Of a stretch of DNA of 64,000 nucleotides, positions 16,994-25,241 are shown one piece after another. Origin of the DNA: Bacillota bacterium (GTDB taxonomy: Bacteria > Bacillota > Clostridia > Acetivibrionales > DTU013); NCBI GenBank assembly GCA_023439545.1, contig JAEXNT010000072.1, positions 1-64,000 of the forward strand, given 5' to 3'. Made by a program: the position numbers and the translations under genes. The notes under the pieces are model-generated. The model ran no database searches. It was given only the letters and a program-made list of their open reading frames with translations, and had not been told where the DNA came from. Positions within the stretch are counted from its first letter, which is position 1. Each line of letters begins with the position of its first letter.

Positions 16994-17181
16994 CGCCGGT
17001 CTGTTTTATAGTAAGAACATATGCGTAGGGCCGAAAGAGAATGCTGATTTAAACTTGTAACCTGCAAAAATCACATCCTGTTCGAGAGTCTACGGTCCAA
17101 AGTCGTGTCACGTTTTATTTTGCAAGACTTGAATTGGCAGTCCTTTGACTCGAAGTATGTTCTTACTGTAAAACCGACCGG
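16994..17181. repeat. ~190-bp palindromic element, copy 2
   Basis: Inverted ends CGCCGGTCTGTTTTATAGTA and TACTGTAAAACCGACCGG. It aligns almost end to end with the reverse complement of 2948-3140, including AAAATCAC-TCCTGTTCGAG and GTGTCACGTTTTATTTTGCA-like blocks. A further end-like piece, GCCGGTTGGTTTCTATTGCG, lies just outside at about 16961. It sits between the convergent DUF4397 and DUF6062 genes. Confidence 0.7.
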
Positions 17182-17190
17182 TAATTCCCG

Positions 17191-17988
17191 CTATTTAAGG
17201 TTGCTGTAGCCCTTAAGCTTCTGGATACCGCGTGGAAGAGCGTCCTTTGAATTGCCCCAGGGGGCGTCGTTATTGCGGTAGTCGAATTTTTTGGTGAACC
17301 AGTCTAGCTCCTGCTCGAGCCTTTCCAGATTCTCGAGCTGCTGCCGTACGAGTAAGCTCTGAAATTGGCTTCTTTCATCGCCGTTGAGATATTTATCGGA
17401 AGCGAGAAGTAATTGTTTGAAATGGGCCAGGCAAAAGCCCTTTTTCCCGGAAAACAATCTGCGGAAATCCGTCTCCTTTGACCATAGATACATTATAACG
17501 TCATAATACCGTTCCATTGTATGCTCGAGCCTGCTGCAGACAGTACAGCTGTCTTCGATGCCCGTCAGCAGTTCTATCAGGCCGGCGGTTGCCGGGTTGC
17601 CGGAGGATGACTTTGAAGAAGCGTTCCCCTTTGCTGAAAACATGCCTGAAAGTGAGCCGAGGACTCCGCCGGACGCCCTTTTGGTGTTCCCGGCGTCGAT
17701 GGCCGCTTTGGAGGCTTCTTTCAATTCGCCGAGCTTTTCCTTCAGGTGCGTGTCGGTTTCAAGAGCCAGGCCGAGACGATTTTCCTGCCTGTTGTATAAT
17801 AATTCGAAATGCCTTCTGCAAAAACCCCTTCTGTTTGTATCGATCCGGCAGTCCGGCTCCATGAGCGCAGGTCCCAGGTAGTAGTCCGTATACTCGTTTT
17901 CCAGCTTGCTTTCGAGAAGGCAGACGGGACATTCATGATCCTGCTCGAAGGCCTCGGTTACGGGGATCGTATAGATCTTCTCTTTCAT
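17191..17988 (-). CDS. DUF6062-like protein with Cys/His clusters
   Basis: A 265-residue cytosolic protein with two similar metal-site-like motifs: C-P-V-C near residue 21 with C-R-R-H near 57, and C-T-V-C near 147 with C-L-A-H near 183. Four Cys/His-type ligands each suggest two structural zinc sites. A Ser/Gly-rich linker separates the halves. I recall this as DUF6062, common in Clostridia and without known function. GGAGAGC upstream of the ATG on the minus strand supports the start. Confidence 0.7.
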   Translation of the reverse strand: MKEKIYTIPVTEAFEQDHECPVCLLESKLENEYTDYYLGPALMEPDCRIDTNRRGFCRRHFELLYNRQENRLGLALETDTHLKEKLGELKEASKAAIDAGNTKRASGGVLGSLSGMFSAKGNASSKSSSGNPATAGLIELLTGIEDSCTVCSRLEHTMERYYDVIMYLWSKETDFRRLFSGKKGFCLAHFKQLLLASDKYLNGDERSQFQSLLVRQQLENLERLEQELDWFTKKFDYRNNDAPWGNSKDALPRGIQKLKGYSNLK

Positions 17989-18124
17989 TCGTGCTCTCCT
18001 TACATGATTTACCTGTGTGTTGCCTGTTTGTAATGTATGCTACAATGGTATAAGCATATCAGAACTATTATAACGTACCAGCAGGTATTTTTCTACTGGC
18101 GCATCGTTGAAACGCCGCTGATGT

Positions 18125-18160
18125 AAGGGGTTTTTCCTACAGTCGGAAAAATCCCTTTGA
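18125..18160. other. strong orphan hairpin between divergent genes
   Basis: AAGGGGTTTTTCC and GGAAAAATCCCTT pair around TACAGTC. It lies in the divergent region between the DUF6062 gene and ogg. It could be the end of an undetected short transcript or an attenuator before ogg. Confidence 0.4.
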
Positions 18161-18222
18161 ATACAGGCGTTATAACATTGGTCGTCATAAATGGATAGAT
18201 TGGGGTTTGGAGGAGTTCCAGC

Positions 18223-19140
18223 ATGCTATACAGAGGTTACGAGACAGAAATAAAGGAAGGCCTGCGTTCCGGTGCGGGAGATGCCGGCGTTCCGCGCATA
18301 ATAGTCCGGGGCGTACGTGACTTTGATCCTGTGCAGGTATTCGAATGCGGGCAATGCTTCCGTTGGACCAGGGAGCAGGACGGCAGCTATACGGGGGTCG
18401 TACGCGAAAAGGTTGCCAACGTCGCCTGCGAATCGGGCACATTGGTCTTGAATAACGTAACTTTTGAGGAGTTTGAAGGAATATGGTTCGACTATTTCGA
18501 TCTTGGCCGGGATTACGGGGAAATCAAAAAAGCTGTTGCCGTCGACGATATCATGAAGGAAGCGATAGGCTTCGGAGGCGGTATTCGGCTGCTGCGCCAG
18601 GAACCGTGGGAGACGATGATATCCTTCATTATTTCGGCAAACAACAACATACCGAGGATCAAAAAAATAATCAATGATATATCAGGAATGTACGGGAAGG
18701 AATTGACTTATGACGGCCGCAGGTTCCACAGCTTTCCTGGAGCGGACAGGCTGGCTTCCTGCAGCCTGGAACAACTGCAGACCTGCAGGGCGGGATACCG
18801 CTGCGGTTATATCAGTGAGACAGCAGAGGCTGTTGCAAGCGGAAGCTTTGATATCGACAGCCTGTTTGCCGTTGATACGGCTGAGGCCAGGAAAGCTTTA
18901 CTGAAGCTCAAAGGCATAGGGGGAAAGGTTGCGGACTGCATACTCCTTTTCAGCGGCGTCGGCTTTGACGTATTTCCGACCGACGTTTGGGTAAAACGTG
19001 TCATGGAAGAGCTATATTTCAAACGCGAAGCAAGCCTGAACGAGATCCGGGAATTCGCGCTGGACTATTTCGGAAAATATGCGGGAGTTGCCCAGCAATA
19101 TCTTTTCTATTATGCGAGAGAACACAGGATAGGCGTATAA
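18223..19140 (+). CDS. ogg: 8-oxoguanine DNA glycosylase / AP lyase (OGG1 type)
   Basis: A 305-residue base-excision repair enzyme removing 8-oxoguanine and cleaving the AP site. The N-terminal domain has FECGQCFRW, and the helix-hairpin-helix-GPD core reads KGIGGKVADCILLFSG. Lys235 corresponds to catalytic Lys249 of human OGG1, and Asp254 in PTDVWVKR to Asp268. This eukaryote-like Ogg is known from Clostridium and other anaerobes. GGAGGAG lies before ATG 18223. Confidence 0.9.
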   Translation: MLYRGYETEIKEGLRSGAGDAGVPRIIVRGVRDFDPVQVFECGQCFRWTREQDGSYTGVVREKVANVACESGTLVLNNVTFEEFEGIWFDYFDLGRDYGEIKKAVAVDDIMKEAIGFGGGIRLLRQEPWETMISFIISANNNIPRIKKIINDISGMYGKELTYDGRRFHSFPGADRLASCSLEQLQTCRAGYRCGYISETAEAVASGSFDIDSLFAVDTAEARKALLKLKGIGGKVADCILLFSGVGFDVFPTDVWVKRVMEELYFKREASLNEIREFALDYFGKYAGVAQQYLFYYAREHRIGV

Positions 19141-19217
19141 GGCATTTGTAACACTATGCGCGCACCCCCAATAAGATAGATGGTGAAGTTATTTGATGGA
19201 TGACGGGGGTACCGGAT

Positions 19218-19475
19218 ATGGATGCTATTGCTATAATGGATTCGGGTAACTACGCGCTGAAGCTTTGTACTGTACTTGAGAAAAAAGGATACGTTTTTGA
19301 GGTGGTCTCGACTCCCTGCCAGATTGCGAAGGGCGGCTGCAGCTACTGTCTGAAGTTTCCGGTCGAGTACAAGGATTTGGTGCTGCAGGAGGCTCTCTTC
19401 AACAGGCTGGTTATTCGGGGAATATATCAGATCGAGCCGTTTTTTTCAAAGAATAAGTATATCAGGATTTATTGA
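19218..19475 (+). CDS. DUF3343 protein (putative Se/S carrier-like)
   Basis: About 85 residues. Pattern IAIMDSGNYALKLCTVLEKKG ... STPCQIAKGGCSYCLKF matches DUF3343, small proteins with a conserved Cys suspected of carrying selenium or sulfur. Here Cys residues lie in T-P-C and G-G-C-S-Y-C. The start is uncertain: ATG 19218 follows GGGGG well; ATG 19200 would add six residues. Confidence 0.75.
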   Translation: MDAIAIMDSGNYALKLCTVLEKKGYVFEVVSTPCQIAKGGCSYCLKFPVEYKDLVLQEALFNRLVIRGIYQIEPFFSKNKYIRIY

Positions 19476-19606
19476 GATAAAGCAGGACAATGGTAGATCT
19501 TCCATGTATTCTCTAACAGGCGATGCTGTTCGTTTGAATAATGCAGATAATCGAAGGCAGATTGAATAAAAAAGCGCATTATCGGCTTAATTGTGATTGC
19601 TCTTTG

Positions 19607-19635
19607 TTGTTAACGCCCTGCGGCGGTGCTATAAT
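19607..19635 (+). promoter_or_regulatory. strong sigma-A-type promoter
   Basis: TTGTTA (19607-19612), 17-bp spacer, TATAAT (19630-19635). Transcription should start near 19642. Confidence 0.8.
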
Positions 19636-19641
19636 ATAAAC

Positions 19642-19964
19642 ACAGAAAGCGATCCGGACTAAAACCGTGATTGCGGAGTTTTTCAGCTTTCGGGCTTTGA
19701 TAACTAAATAGCGTTCGACCTGAAATGCTCGGATAAACCTATTATTTTGAACCTACATTTTTCATAAGGGAGTCTGGCGTTTGACAGGATATATCGGGCC
19801 ACAAGCTAATTCCGACATATGTCTCGAACATGTGCAACGGCGGTGGAGGATTGCAGCTGTCAGCAGGACACCCACCTAGCGTCGGGCTAGGTGTCAAAAT
19901 ATGGGGGAACGGCTTTTCGGGTTTAAATCGTAAGAGGATGATCTTAACTGGTCATCCTCTTTTT
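19642..19964 (+). ncRNA. probable large structured non-coding RNA, about 320 nt
   Basis: Bounded by the promoter at 19607-19635 and a terminator (AGAGGATGA/TCATCCTCT + T run, 19933-19964), with no credible open frame. It contains a long-range pair GTTCGA/TCGAAC (about 19713 and 19824), a hairpin closed by GACA and TGTC (about 19783-19823), and CACCTAGC-gtcg-GCTAGGTG (about 19873-19893). The layout is branched rather than rod-like. From memory it could belong to a known clostridial class such as raiA RNA or 6S RNA; I cannot decide which. Confidence 0.6.
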
Positions 19965-19967
19965 CCT

Positions 19968-20125
19968 GTGCGTGCGGCCTGCGCGCGACCTTGACGGTGA
20001 AAGTCCGTTACGGGGGTTGATAGCGCCAAACGATAGCCAAGGGCAAGGGTGTCCATCGTGAGGTGGAATCTAAAGGAAGTCGGAGGCAAAGTCCCGGCCT
20101 GACGAATAGGAATTGCATATAAGGC
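19968..20125 (+). mobile_element. truncated group II intron, 5' domain I only
   Basis: Starts with the group II 5' consensus GTGCG directly downstream of the ncRNA terminator. It continues with blocks typical of bacterial group II intron domain I: GTGAAAGTCCGTTACGGGGG, TTGATAGCGCCAAACGATAG, GGAAGTCGGAGGCAAA and CGAATAGGAATTGCATATAAGGC. Similarity stops near 20125. No reverse transcriptase/maturase and no domain V follow, so it is a dead fragment. Insertion behind a terminator hairpin is the habit of class C introns. Confidence 0.75.
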
Positions 20126-20130
20126 ATGGA

Positions 20131-20443
20131 AGCTTAAATTTCTTGGATTCTCATTCTACTTTATAAAGTGTGGAACCGGAATAAGAGAACTCTGATCCAT
20201 CTCATAGGATTTTGATAGATCTTTTCCGATTCCCAAATATTCATCAAGATTAAATTGTTTTTACCTTTGAAAAATCAAGTCCTTGGTTGTGCAATTTAAT
20301 CAATTCCTGATAAGTCCAAATTGGAGTACTTCCAGTAGCTAATCCAAGAACACATAATCAGGCTTGTTCTTTATTAATTCTCCGATTTTTTGAGACGCAC
20401 ACTTGCTGATTTCCAAATAGTCTTATTTAACAATAATTACCAT
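20131..20443 (-). pseudogene. nagB: decayed glucosamine-6-phosphate deaminase (nagB) fragment
   Basis: Reading the minus strand from ATG 20443 (GGAGAT upstream) through several frames gives VLGLATGSTPIWTYQELIKL and then KTFNLDEYLG, signature blocks of NagB, which converts glucosamine 6-phosphate to fructose 6-phosphate. Codon 7 is TAA, there is a shift before L-G-L-A-T-G and another inside KVKTFNLDE. The 3' two thirds of the gene are missing. The remnant abuts the intron fragment. 20444-20581 shows nothing else. Confidence 0.75.
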
Positions 20444-20581
20444 TCTAAATCTCCTCGCATTCTTTAAGCAAACCTTTACCAGATATATGATTATGTATAA
20501 ATTTGATGAAATAATAACTTATCTACTTTTTAGTTATGCAAAATTCATTCCATATCTACAATTCAATGTCTTAATATAGGA

Positions 20582-21169
20582 TTAAAAAATCAATACACCC
20601 AAAAGCCCGGATCCTAAAATAATGAATACAGGGCTGATTTTTGTCCTGTGAAGCAAAAGGAAGGTTCCAGCTGCAATGAGAATACTTTTTAATTCTAATA
20701 TGTTATAATTATTTACCAGCAGGTAAAATCCTTTTTCAATCAGCTTACCAGAGCCGGTAAGGATTACATGGTTTTCTACTGCAATATTGAAAGCTGCATA
20801 GAAAATAATACCGATAACGACGGGATTCAAACCGTAAAGCACAGCCTGCATTTTCGGATGTGAATATACCTTGAAGAAAAGAATGGCAGTTAAAATGACT
20901 ATAACGGCGCATGGGATTGCGATGCCCAAAAAACATGCTATTACTCCGGGAAAACCCGCTAATTTATAGCCATAACCAACTGCGGCATTGACTGCGACAG
21001 GACCGGGAGACATACCGGCGATGGCGATAATATCAGCCAGCTCTTTTGCTGTTGCCCACTTATTGGCTTCAGAGGCTTTTATCAGGCTCGGTATCATTAC
21101 ATAACCGCCGCCAAAGGCAAAGGCACACAGCTTTAAAAACATAAAAAAGAGTCTGAATAGAAGACCCAT
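20582..21169 (-). CDS. CHR-family (chromate) transporter, second half-size subunit
   Basis: A 195-residue half-length CHR transporter with six hydrophobic segments. The family motif FKLCAFAFGGGYVMIPSL is at the N-terminus and AGMSPGPVAVNAAVGYGYK at about 50-68. Half-size CHR proteins work as pairs; the partner is immediately upstream with stop and start overlapping in TAATG. Characterised members export chromate, an analogue of sulfate; the true substrate may be sulfate or another anion. Confidence 0.85.
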   Translation of the reverse strand: MGLLFRLFFMFLKLCAFAFGGGYVMIPSLIKASEANKWATAKELADIIAIAGMSPGPVAVNAAVGYGYKLAGFPGVIACFLGIAIPCAVIVILTAILFFKVYSHPKMQAVLYGLNPVVIGIIFYAAFNIAVENHVILTGSGKLIEKGFYLLVNNYNILELKSILIAAGTFLLLHRTKISPVFIILGSGLLGVLIF

Positions 21170-21771
21170 TATTCTTCACCCTCCTTTTTCACCGGTTTTT
21201 TACAGGTCATTCCATGTGTGTGTACAGATCTTACTGATTTAATGACGACCCCTGATACAGCCCCGGATATAATGAGAGGAACGGGGTCTGTTTTGAAGAT
21301 TAATGAAATGCCAAAGGTCAGTATTACAAGAATTATGCCTGTTATATCCTTTATGGCGGTCTTGCCGATTTTGTAACCGGCATAGCATATCATGCCTATT
21401 ATAACAGGATAGATCCCTGTAAAAGCTGCTTTTATTTCAGGATAGCTGCTGATTTTGCCAAGCAGGACGGAGAGTGCAAGCACAATTATTACCGAAGGTG
21501 TCATATTTCCAAGTAAAGCACTGACGGCTCCCGAAATACCGGCGATAGTATATCCTACGAATGTTGAAGCGTTTAAAGCGATGGCTCCGGGAAGCGAACC
21601 CGCGACCGCGAAAATATCTACGATTTTTTCTTTTTCTACCCATTTCTTTTTTTCAACCACCTCGCGTTCTATAAGAGGGATCATTGAGTAGCCCCCCCCA
21701 AATCCCACACAGCCCAGCTTTAGAAAAGTGATATAAATTTCCCCCAGCTGTTTTAGATTTTTGTTAAACAT
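21169..21771 (-). CDS. CHR-family (chromate) transporter, first half-size subunit
   Basis: A 200-residue half-length CHR protein: FLKLGCVGFGGGYSMIPLIE at about 16-35 and AGSLPGAIALNASTFVGY near 70. Six predicted membrane segments and a basic tail. It forms a two-gene unit with the downstream half and is divergent from the SulP gene, with which it shares a 400-bp control region. Confidence 0.85.
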   Translation of the reverse strand: MFNKNLKQLGEIYITFLKLGCVGFGGGYSMIPLIEREVVEKKKWVEKEKIVDIFAVAGSLPGAIALNASTFVGYTIAGISGAVSALLGNMTPSVIIVLALSVLLGKISSYPEIKAAFTGIYPVIIGMICYAGYKIGKTAIKDITGIILVILTFGISLIFKTDPVPLIISGAVSGVVIKSVRSVHTHGMTCKKPVKKEGEE

Positions 21772-22011
21772 TCAAACCACCCCTTTGAAAGATTATCACC
21801 TGACACATATGTCCAAAATGGTAAAAAGTAAATGTACTTTTGTTTTTTGCATAATAAAATAAGAACTGTATTTACAGGCATTATTATCGGCAAAAAAAGG
21901 GATAACAAAGCAAATAACCGTTGGAAACCTTATGCCGGTAAAAAATGTATTCCGTTTATATAATAACATGTTATAACCAAAATGAAAATAAGTAATTAAT
22001 AATTTTATTTT

Positions 22012-22112
22012 CATAATGGCAATAAGTTAATGATTATACGACTTAATATACATTTGAATTAAAAAATTTCAGTAAAGCGAATATGGTAATAATATTACTT
22101 ATTGCCATTATG
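22012..22112. promoter_or_regulatory. paired inverted 16-mers in the chr/sulP divergent region
   Basis: CATAATGGCAATAAGT at 22012-22027 is repeated as its exact reverse complement at 22097-22112, and similarity continues a few bases inward. The two lie 69 bp apart between the divergent chr and sulP genes, in otherwise A/T-rich sequence (21772-22171). They fit two operator half-sites for a shared regulator, or a long stem in the sulP leader. Confidence 0.55.
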
Positions 22113-22171
22113 GAAAATAGCACTTATAATGTTAGCTAGATGGTCTAAAACATTGGGAGGCTTTCACGTAT

Positions 22172-23905
22172 ATGCAACCACTTAATATCAGTAAATACCT
22201 GCCTCTTGTAGAGACGCTCAGCACTTATAAGAAGGACTATGCAAAGCGGGATCTTGTGGCTTCGCTTACAGTTGCCGTCATAGCTATTCCCCAATCTATG
22301 GCTTATGCAATTATTGCCGGTGTAAACCCTGTATACGGGCTTTATACCGCAATTATATCAACTATTCTCAGTTCGGCCTTTGGGAGTTCCAACCACTTGA
22401 TAGCAGGCCCTACCAATGCCATTTCCCTTTTGATAGCTAGCAGCATGAGAAACTTCATGGGCTTAGATAATGCATATGAGATGATCTTTTTAATGACTTT
22501 TATGGTAGGGATTATTCAGATACTTTTTGGTGTTATAAAACTGGGAAAAGTGATAAACTATGTTTCCCATTCTGTAATAGTAGGCTTTTCAGCTGGCGCA
22601 GGAATCCTGATAGCTATGGGACAATTGAACCAACTGATGGGGATTTCAATTGAAAATTCCGCTCAAATGGCTACTTTAGATAAGATTTTCTATGTAATTA
22701 CTCATTTGGGCGAAACAAACATATACTCTTTACTGCTAGGGTTACTTACCGTTGCAATAATAATTGTATGCAAGAGAATAAATAAAAATATACCCGGTTC
22801 TTTAATGGGTATCATTATCCCTATCGCCCTGATATTATTGTTTTCTTTGGATAAAATGGGTGTCAAGCTAACGGGGAATATTCCTTCTTCACTTCCTCCT
22901 TTTAAGATGCTGCATTTCGATTGGATTTCAATGAAGAATGTTTTCAATGGATCGCTTGCGATAGCCATCATAGGCCTGGTTGAAGCCATATCCATATCCA
23001 AGTCCATTGCCGGTACTTCACGCCAGAAAACCGATGCCAACCAGGAGTTTATAGGGCAGGGAATCGCCAACGCGGTCTCTTCCTTTTTCCAGTGCTTTGC
23101 GGGATCCGGTTCTTTTACCCGGTCCGCGATAAATTACTTTACCGGTGCTGCTACCCGGTTATCCGGAATAATGTCCGGTGTTATTATTGCTGTCATACTT
23201 CTTGTTTTGGCGCCCTACGCCCGTTATATTCCTATGCCGTGCCTGGCCGGCGTAATCATGGTAATTGCTTACAATATGGTGAACAAGAAGGAAATGGAGA
23301 AGGTATACAAAATAGGTAAATCGGATTCCATTGTAATGTGGATAACCCTGTGCGCCACTGTTCTCATGCCTGACCTCGATTGGGCAATATATCTGGGAAT
23401 AGCGATATCCATTATTTTGTATTTGCATGATACCAACAAAGTACCCATAAAGATATTAGTTCCTTCGCGGGCGGAAGATCTTCGCTTCATTGAAAGGGAG
23501 ATCCAGTACGTAAAAGATAAGGTGGAGATACTGATCATTCAACTCGAAGGGAACCTCTATTTCGGTTCTGCTTACGATTTGGAGAAAAAGCTTCAAACGC
23601 TGGTTGGCAAGTCGGAGGTTTTTATACTCAGAATGAAGACGGTTGCGATGATTGATATGACCTCACTGGATTCTCTAAAAAGATTTATCCGGGATATAAA
23701 GGAAACCGGCGGGGAAGTAATTTTATGCGGGATACGGTCGGGTCTCAATGGAATGCTTGTCAATTCCGGTCTATCTGCAGATATTGGACCGGAAAACATA
23801 TTTCTTTCAGAAGATGAAGTGTTTGCATCCTCAATCAAAGCGCTTGAGAGAGCTCATAAAATAATAGCCGGCGGACATCAGAAAGAGCTGATTAACGGCA
23901 GGTGA
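22172..23905 (+). CDS. SulP-family anion transporter with STAS domain
   Basis: A 577-residue SulP protein. The N-terminal half has the family motif VAVIAIPQSMAYAIIAGVNPVYGLY (about 34-58). About a dozen membrane segments run to residue 425, and a STAS domain follows (about 445-560) with IDMTSLDSLKRF. SulP members carry sulfate, bicarbonate or other anions; direction and substrate are not readable. GGGAGG precedes the start. It neighbours genes for sulfatases and their activator, so sulfate is the natural guess. Confidence 0.88.
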   Translation: MQPLNISKYLPLVETLSTYKKDYAKRDLVASLTVAVIAIPQSMAYAIIAGVNPVYGLYTAIISTILSSAFGSSNHLIAGPTNAISLLIASSMRNFMGLDNAYEMIFLMTFMVGIIQILFGVIKLGKVINYVSHSVIVGFSAGAGILIAMGQLNQLMGISIENSAQMATLDKIFYVITHLGETNIYSLLLGLLTVAIIIVCKRINKNIPGSLMGIIIPIALILLFSLDKMGVKLTGNIPSSLPPFKMLHFDWISMKNVFNGSLAIAIIGLVEAISISKSIAGTSRQKTDANQEFIGQGIANAVSSFFQCFAGSGSFTRSAINYFTGAATRLSGIMSGVIIAVILLVLAPYARYIPMPCLAGVIMVIAYNMVNKKEMEKVYKIGKSDSIVMWITLCATVLMPDLDWAIYLGIAISIILYLHDTNKVPIKILVPSRAEDLRFIEREIQYVKDKVEILIIQLEGNLYFGSAYDLEKKLQTLVGKSEVFILRMKTVAMIDMTSLDSLKRFIRDIKETGGEVILCGIRSGLNGMLVNSGLSADIGPENIFLSEDEVFASSIKALERAHKIIAGGHQKELINGR

Positions 23906-24012
23906 AGATGAAATCATATCCTCTGCTTTTTCGCCGGTGTGCTGTAGAATCCCTTATTGAAGGATAAATAAATTAATTATATAATCTAATTTAGTATTGC
24001 ATAGGAGGCGAC

Positions 24013-25221
24013 ATTAAGACGGTTATTCAAAATCCGATAACAACCCTTACGGAAGACCAGAAAGTAATAATTAATATTATTCATAAGAATGGGCCGATAG
24101 CGAAAAACAATATATTAGCCCTAACTGGAATGAAGCTAACAACACTGAACCGTCTTATGCAGCCTATGGAAGAAAGTAAGCTGATTGTCCAGAGAAGTAT
24201 AGGGGAATCAACAGGGGGCCGTAAGCCTGTGCGCTACGATGTAAATTCAAAATACTTTTATTTCTTAGGCGTCGATTTATCTCGGACATATACTCAACTT
24301 GTTCTGTCAAATTTAAAAATGGATATCTTATTTCAGTATAAATTTGAAATGAACGAGTCATTAACTCCCGAGAAAACGATAACGAAAATAAGGGATATAT
24401 TCAATACCGCAATCATAGAACTCGGCATAAGTAAAGAAGCAGTCCTTGGGGCAGGGGTGGGCACTGTGGGCCCACTCGACAGAGACAAGGGGCAGATTTT
24501 AAATCCATCATTTTTTAATTCTGCCGGTTGGTCGAATGTCTCAATATGCGAGATGCTTAAAGCACAGCTTGAACTTCCTGTTTTTCTTGATAATGGAGCG
24601 AATACTGCGGTTTTGTCAGAATTCCTGTTCGGAGACGGAAAGAAGTTTAAAAATATCGCCTATATTAACTGTGGTATTGGTATAAGGACAGGTGCAATCT
24701 CCTCTGAAACTATTGTAAGAACGATGCATGATGCTGAAGATGCTTTCGGACACATGATCATCGATATAGACGGTGAACCTTGTTACTGTGGCAATTATGG
24801 CTGTATTGAATGTTATTCCTCCATTCATGCAATTACAAGAAACTTTATTTCTGCCCTAAAAAGAGGCAAAATGACAGCAGTGAATAAGTCTATCAATGAA
24901 ATCTCTTATATCGATATATTATCTGCTGCGGAAAATAACGACGAACTGGCAAGAGAGATTGTTACCGATGCTGCTATTACATTTGGCGCGGGTCTTATGA
25001 ATTATATAAACCTTTTAAATCCCGGAATGGTAATATTGAGTGGCCCTATCATCTCCAATTCAAACTTATTCTACGATATAAGTACAGAAAGGGCTTCCAG
25101 AGCACTTAAGACTCAGAAGGTAATTTTCATAAAAGGCGGACACTTTGGAGAAAGTGCCATAGCTTTAGGTGCTGCTGCATTAGTGGTTGAAAAATTTTTA
25201 AACAGTAGAATTGCGATTTAG
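24013..25221 (+). CDS. ROK-family transcriptional regulator, probable ATT start
   Basis: A 402-residue XylR/NagC-type regulator if read from ATT 24013: an N-terminal winged helix (QKVIINIIHKNGPIAKNNIL) followed by a ROK sugar-kinase-like domain. GAGVGTVGPLDRDKGQIL and VFLDNGANTAVLSEFLFGDG are present, and the zinc motif is CYCGNYGCIEC. No ATG, GTG or TTG exists in frame upstream of the helix-turn-helix. AGGAGG sits four bases before ATT, so a rare ATT start is proposed. The first in-frame ATG (24130) would delete half of the DNA-binding domain. It likely responds to a sugar from the adjacent sulfatase locus. Confidence 0.75.
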   Translation: MKTVIQNPITTLTEDQKVIINIIHKNGPIAKNNILALTGMKLTTLNRLMQPMEESKLIVQRSIGESTGGRKPVRYDVNSKYFYFLGVDLSRTYTQLVLSNLKMDILFQYKFEMNESLTPEKTITKIRDIFNTAIIELGISKEAVLGAGVGTVGPLDRDKGQILNPSFFNSAGWSNVSICEMLKAQLELPVFLDNGANTAVLSEFLFGDGKKFKNIAYINCGIGIRTGAISSETIVRTMHDAEDAFGHMIIDIDGEPCYCGNYGCIECYSSIHAITRNFISALKRGKMTAVNKSINEISYIDILSAAENNDELAREIVTDAAITFGAGLMNYINLLNPGMVILSGPIISNSNLFYDISTERASRALKTQKVIFIKGGHFGESAIALGAAALVVEKFLNSRIAI

Positions 25222-25241
25222 TTTTATGGAAGGATAAAATC

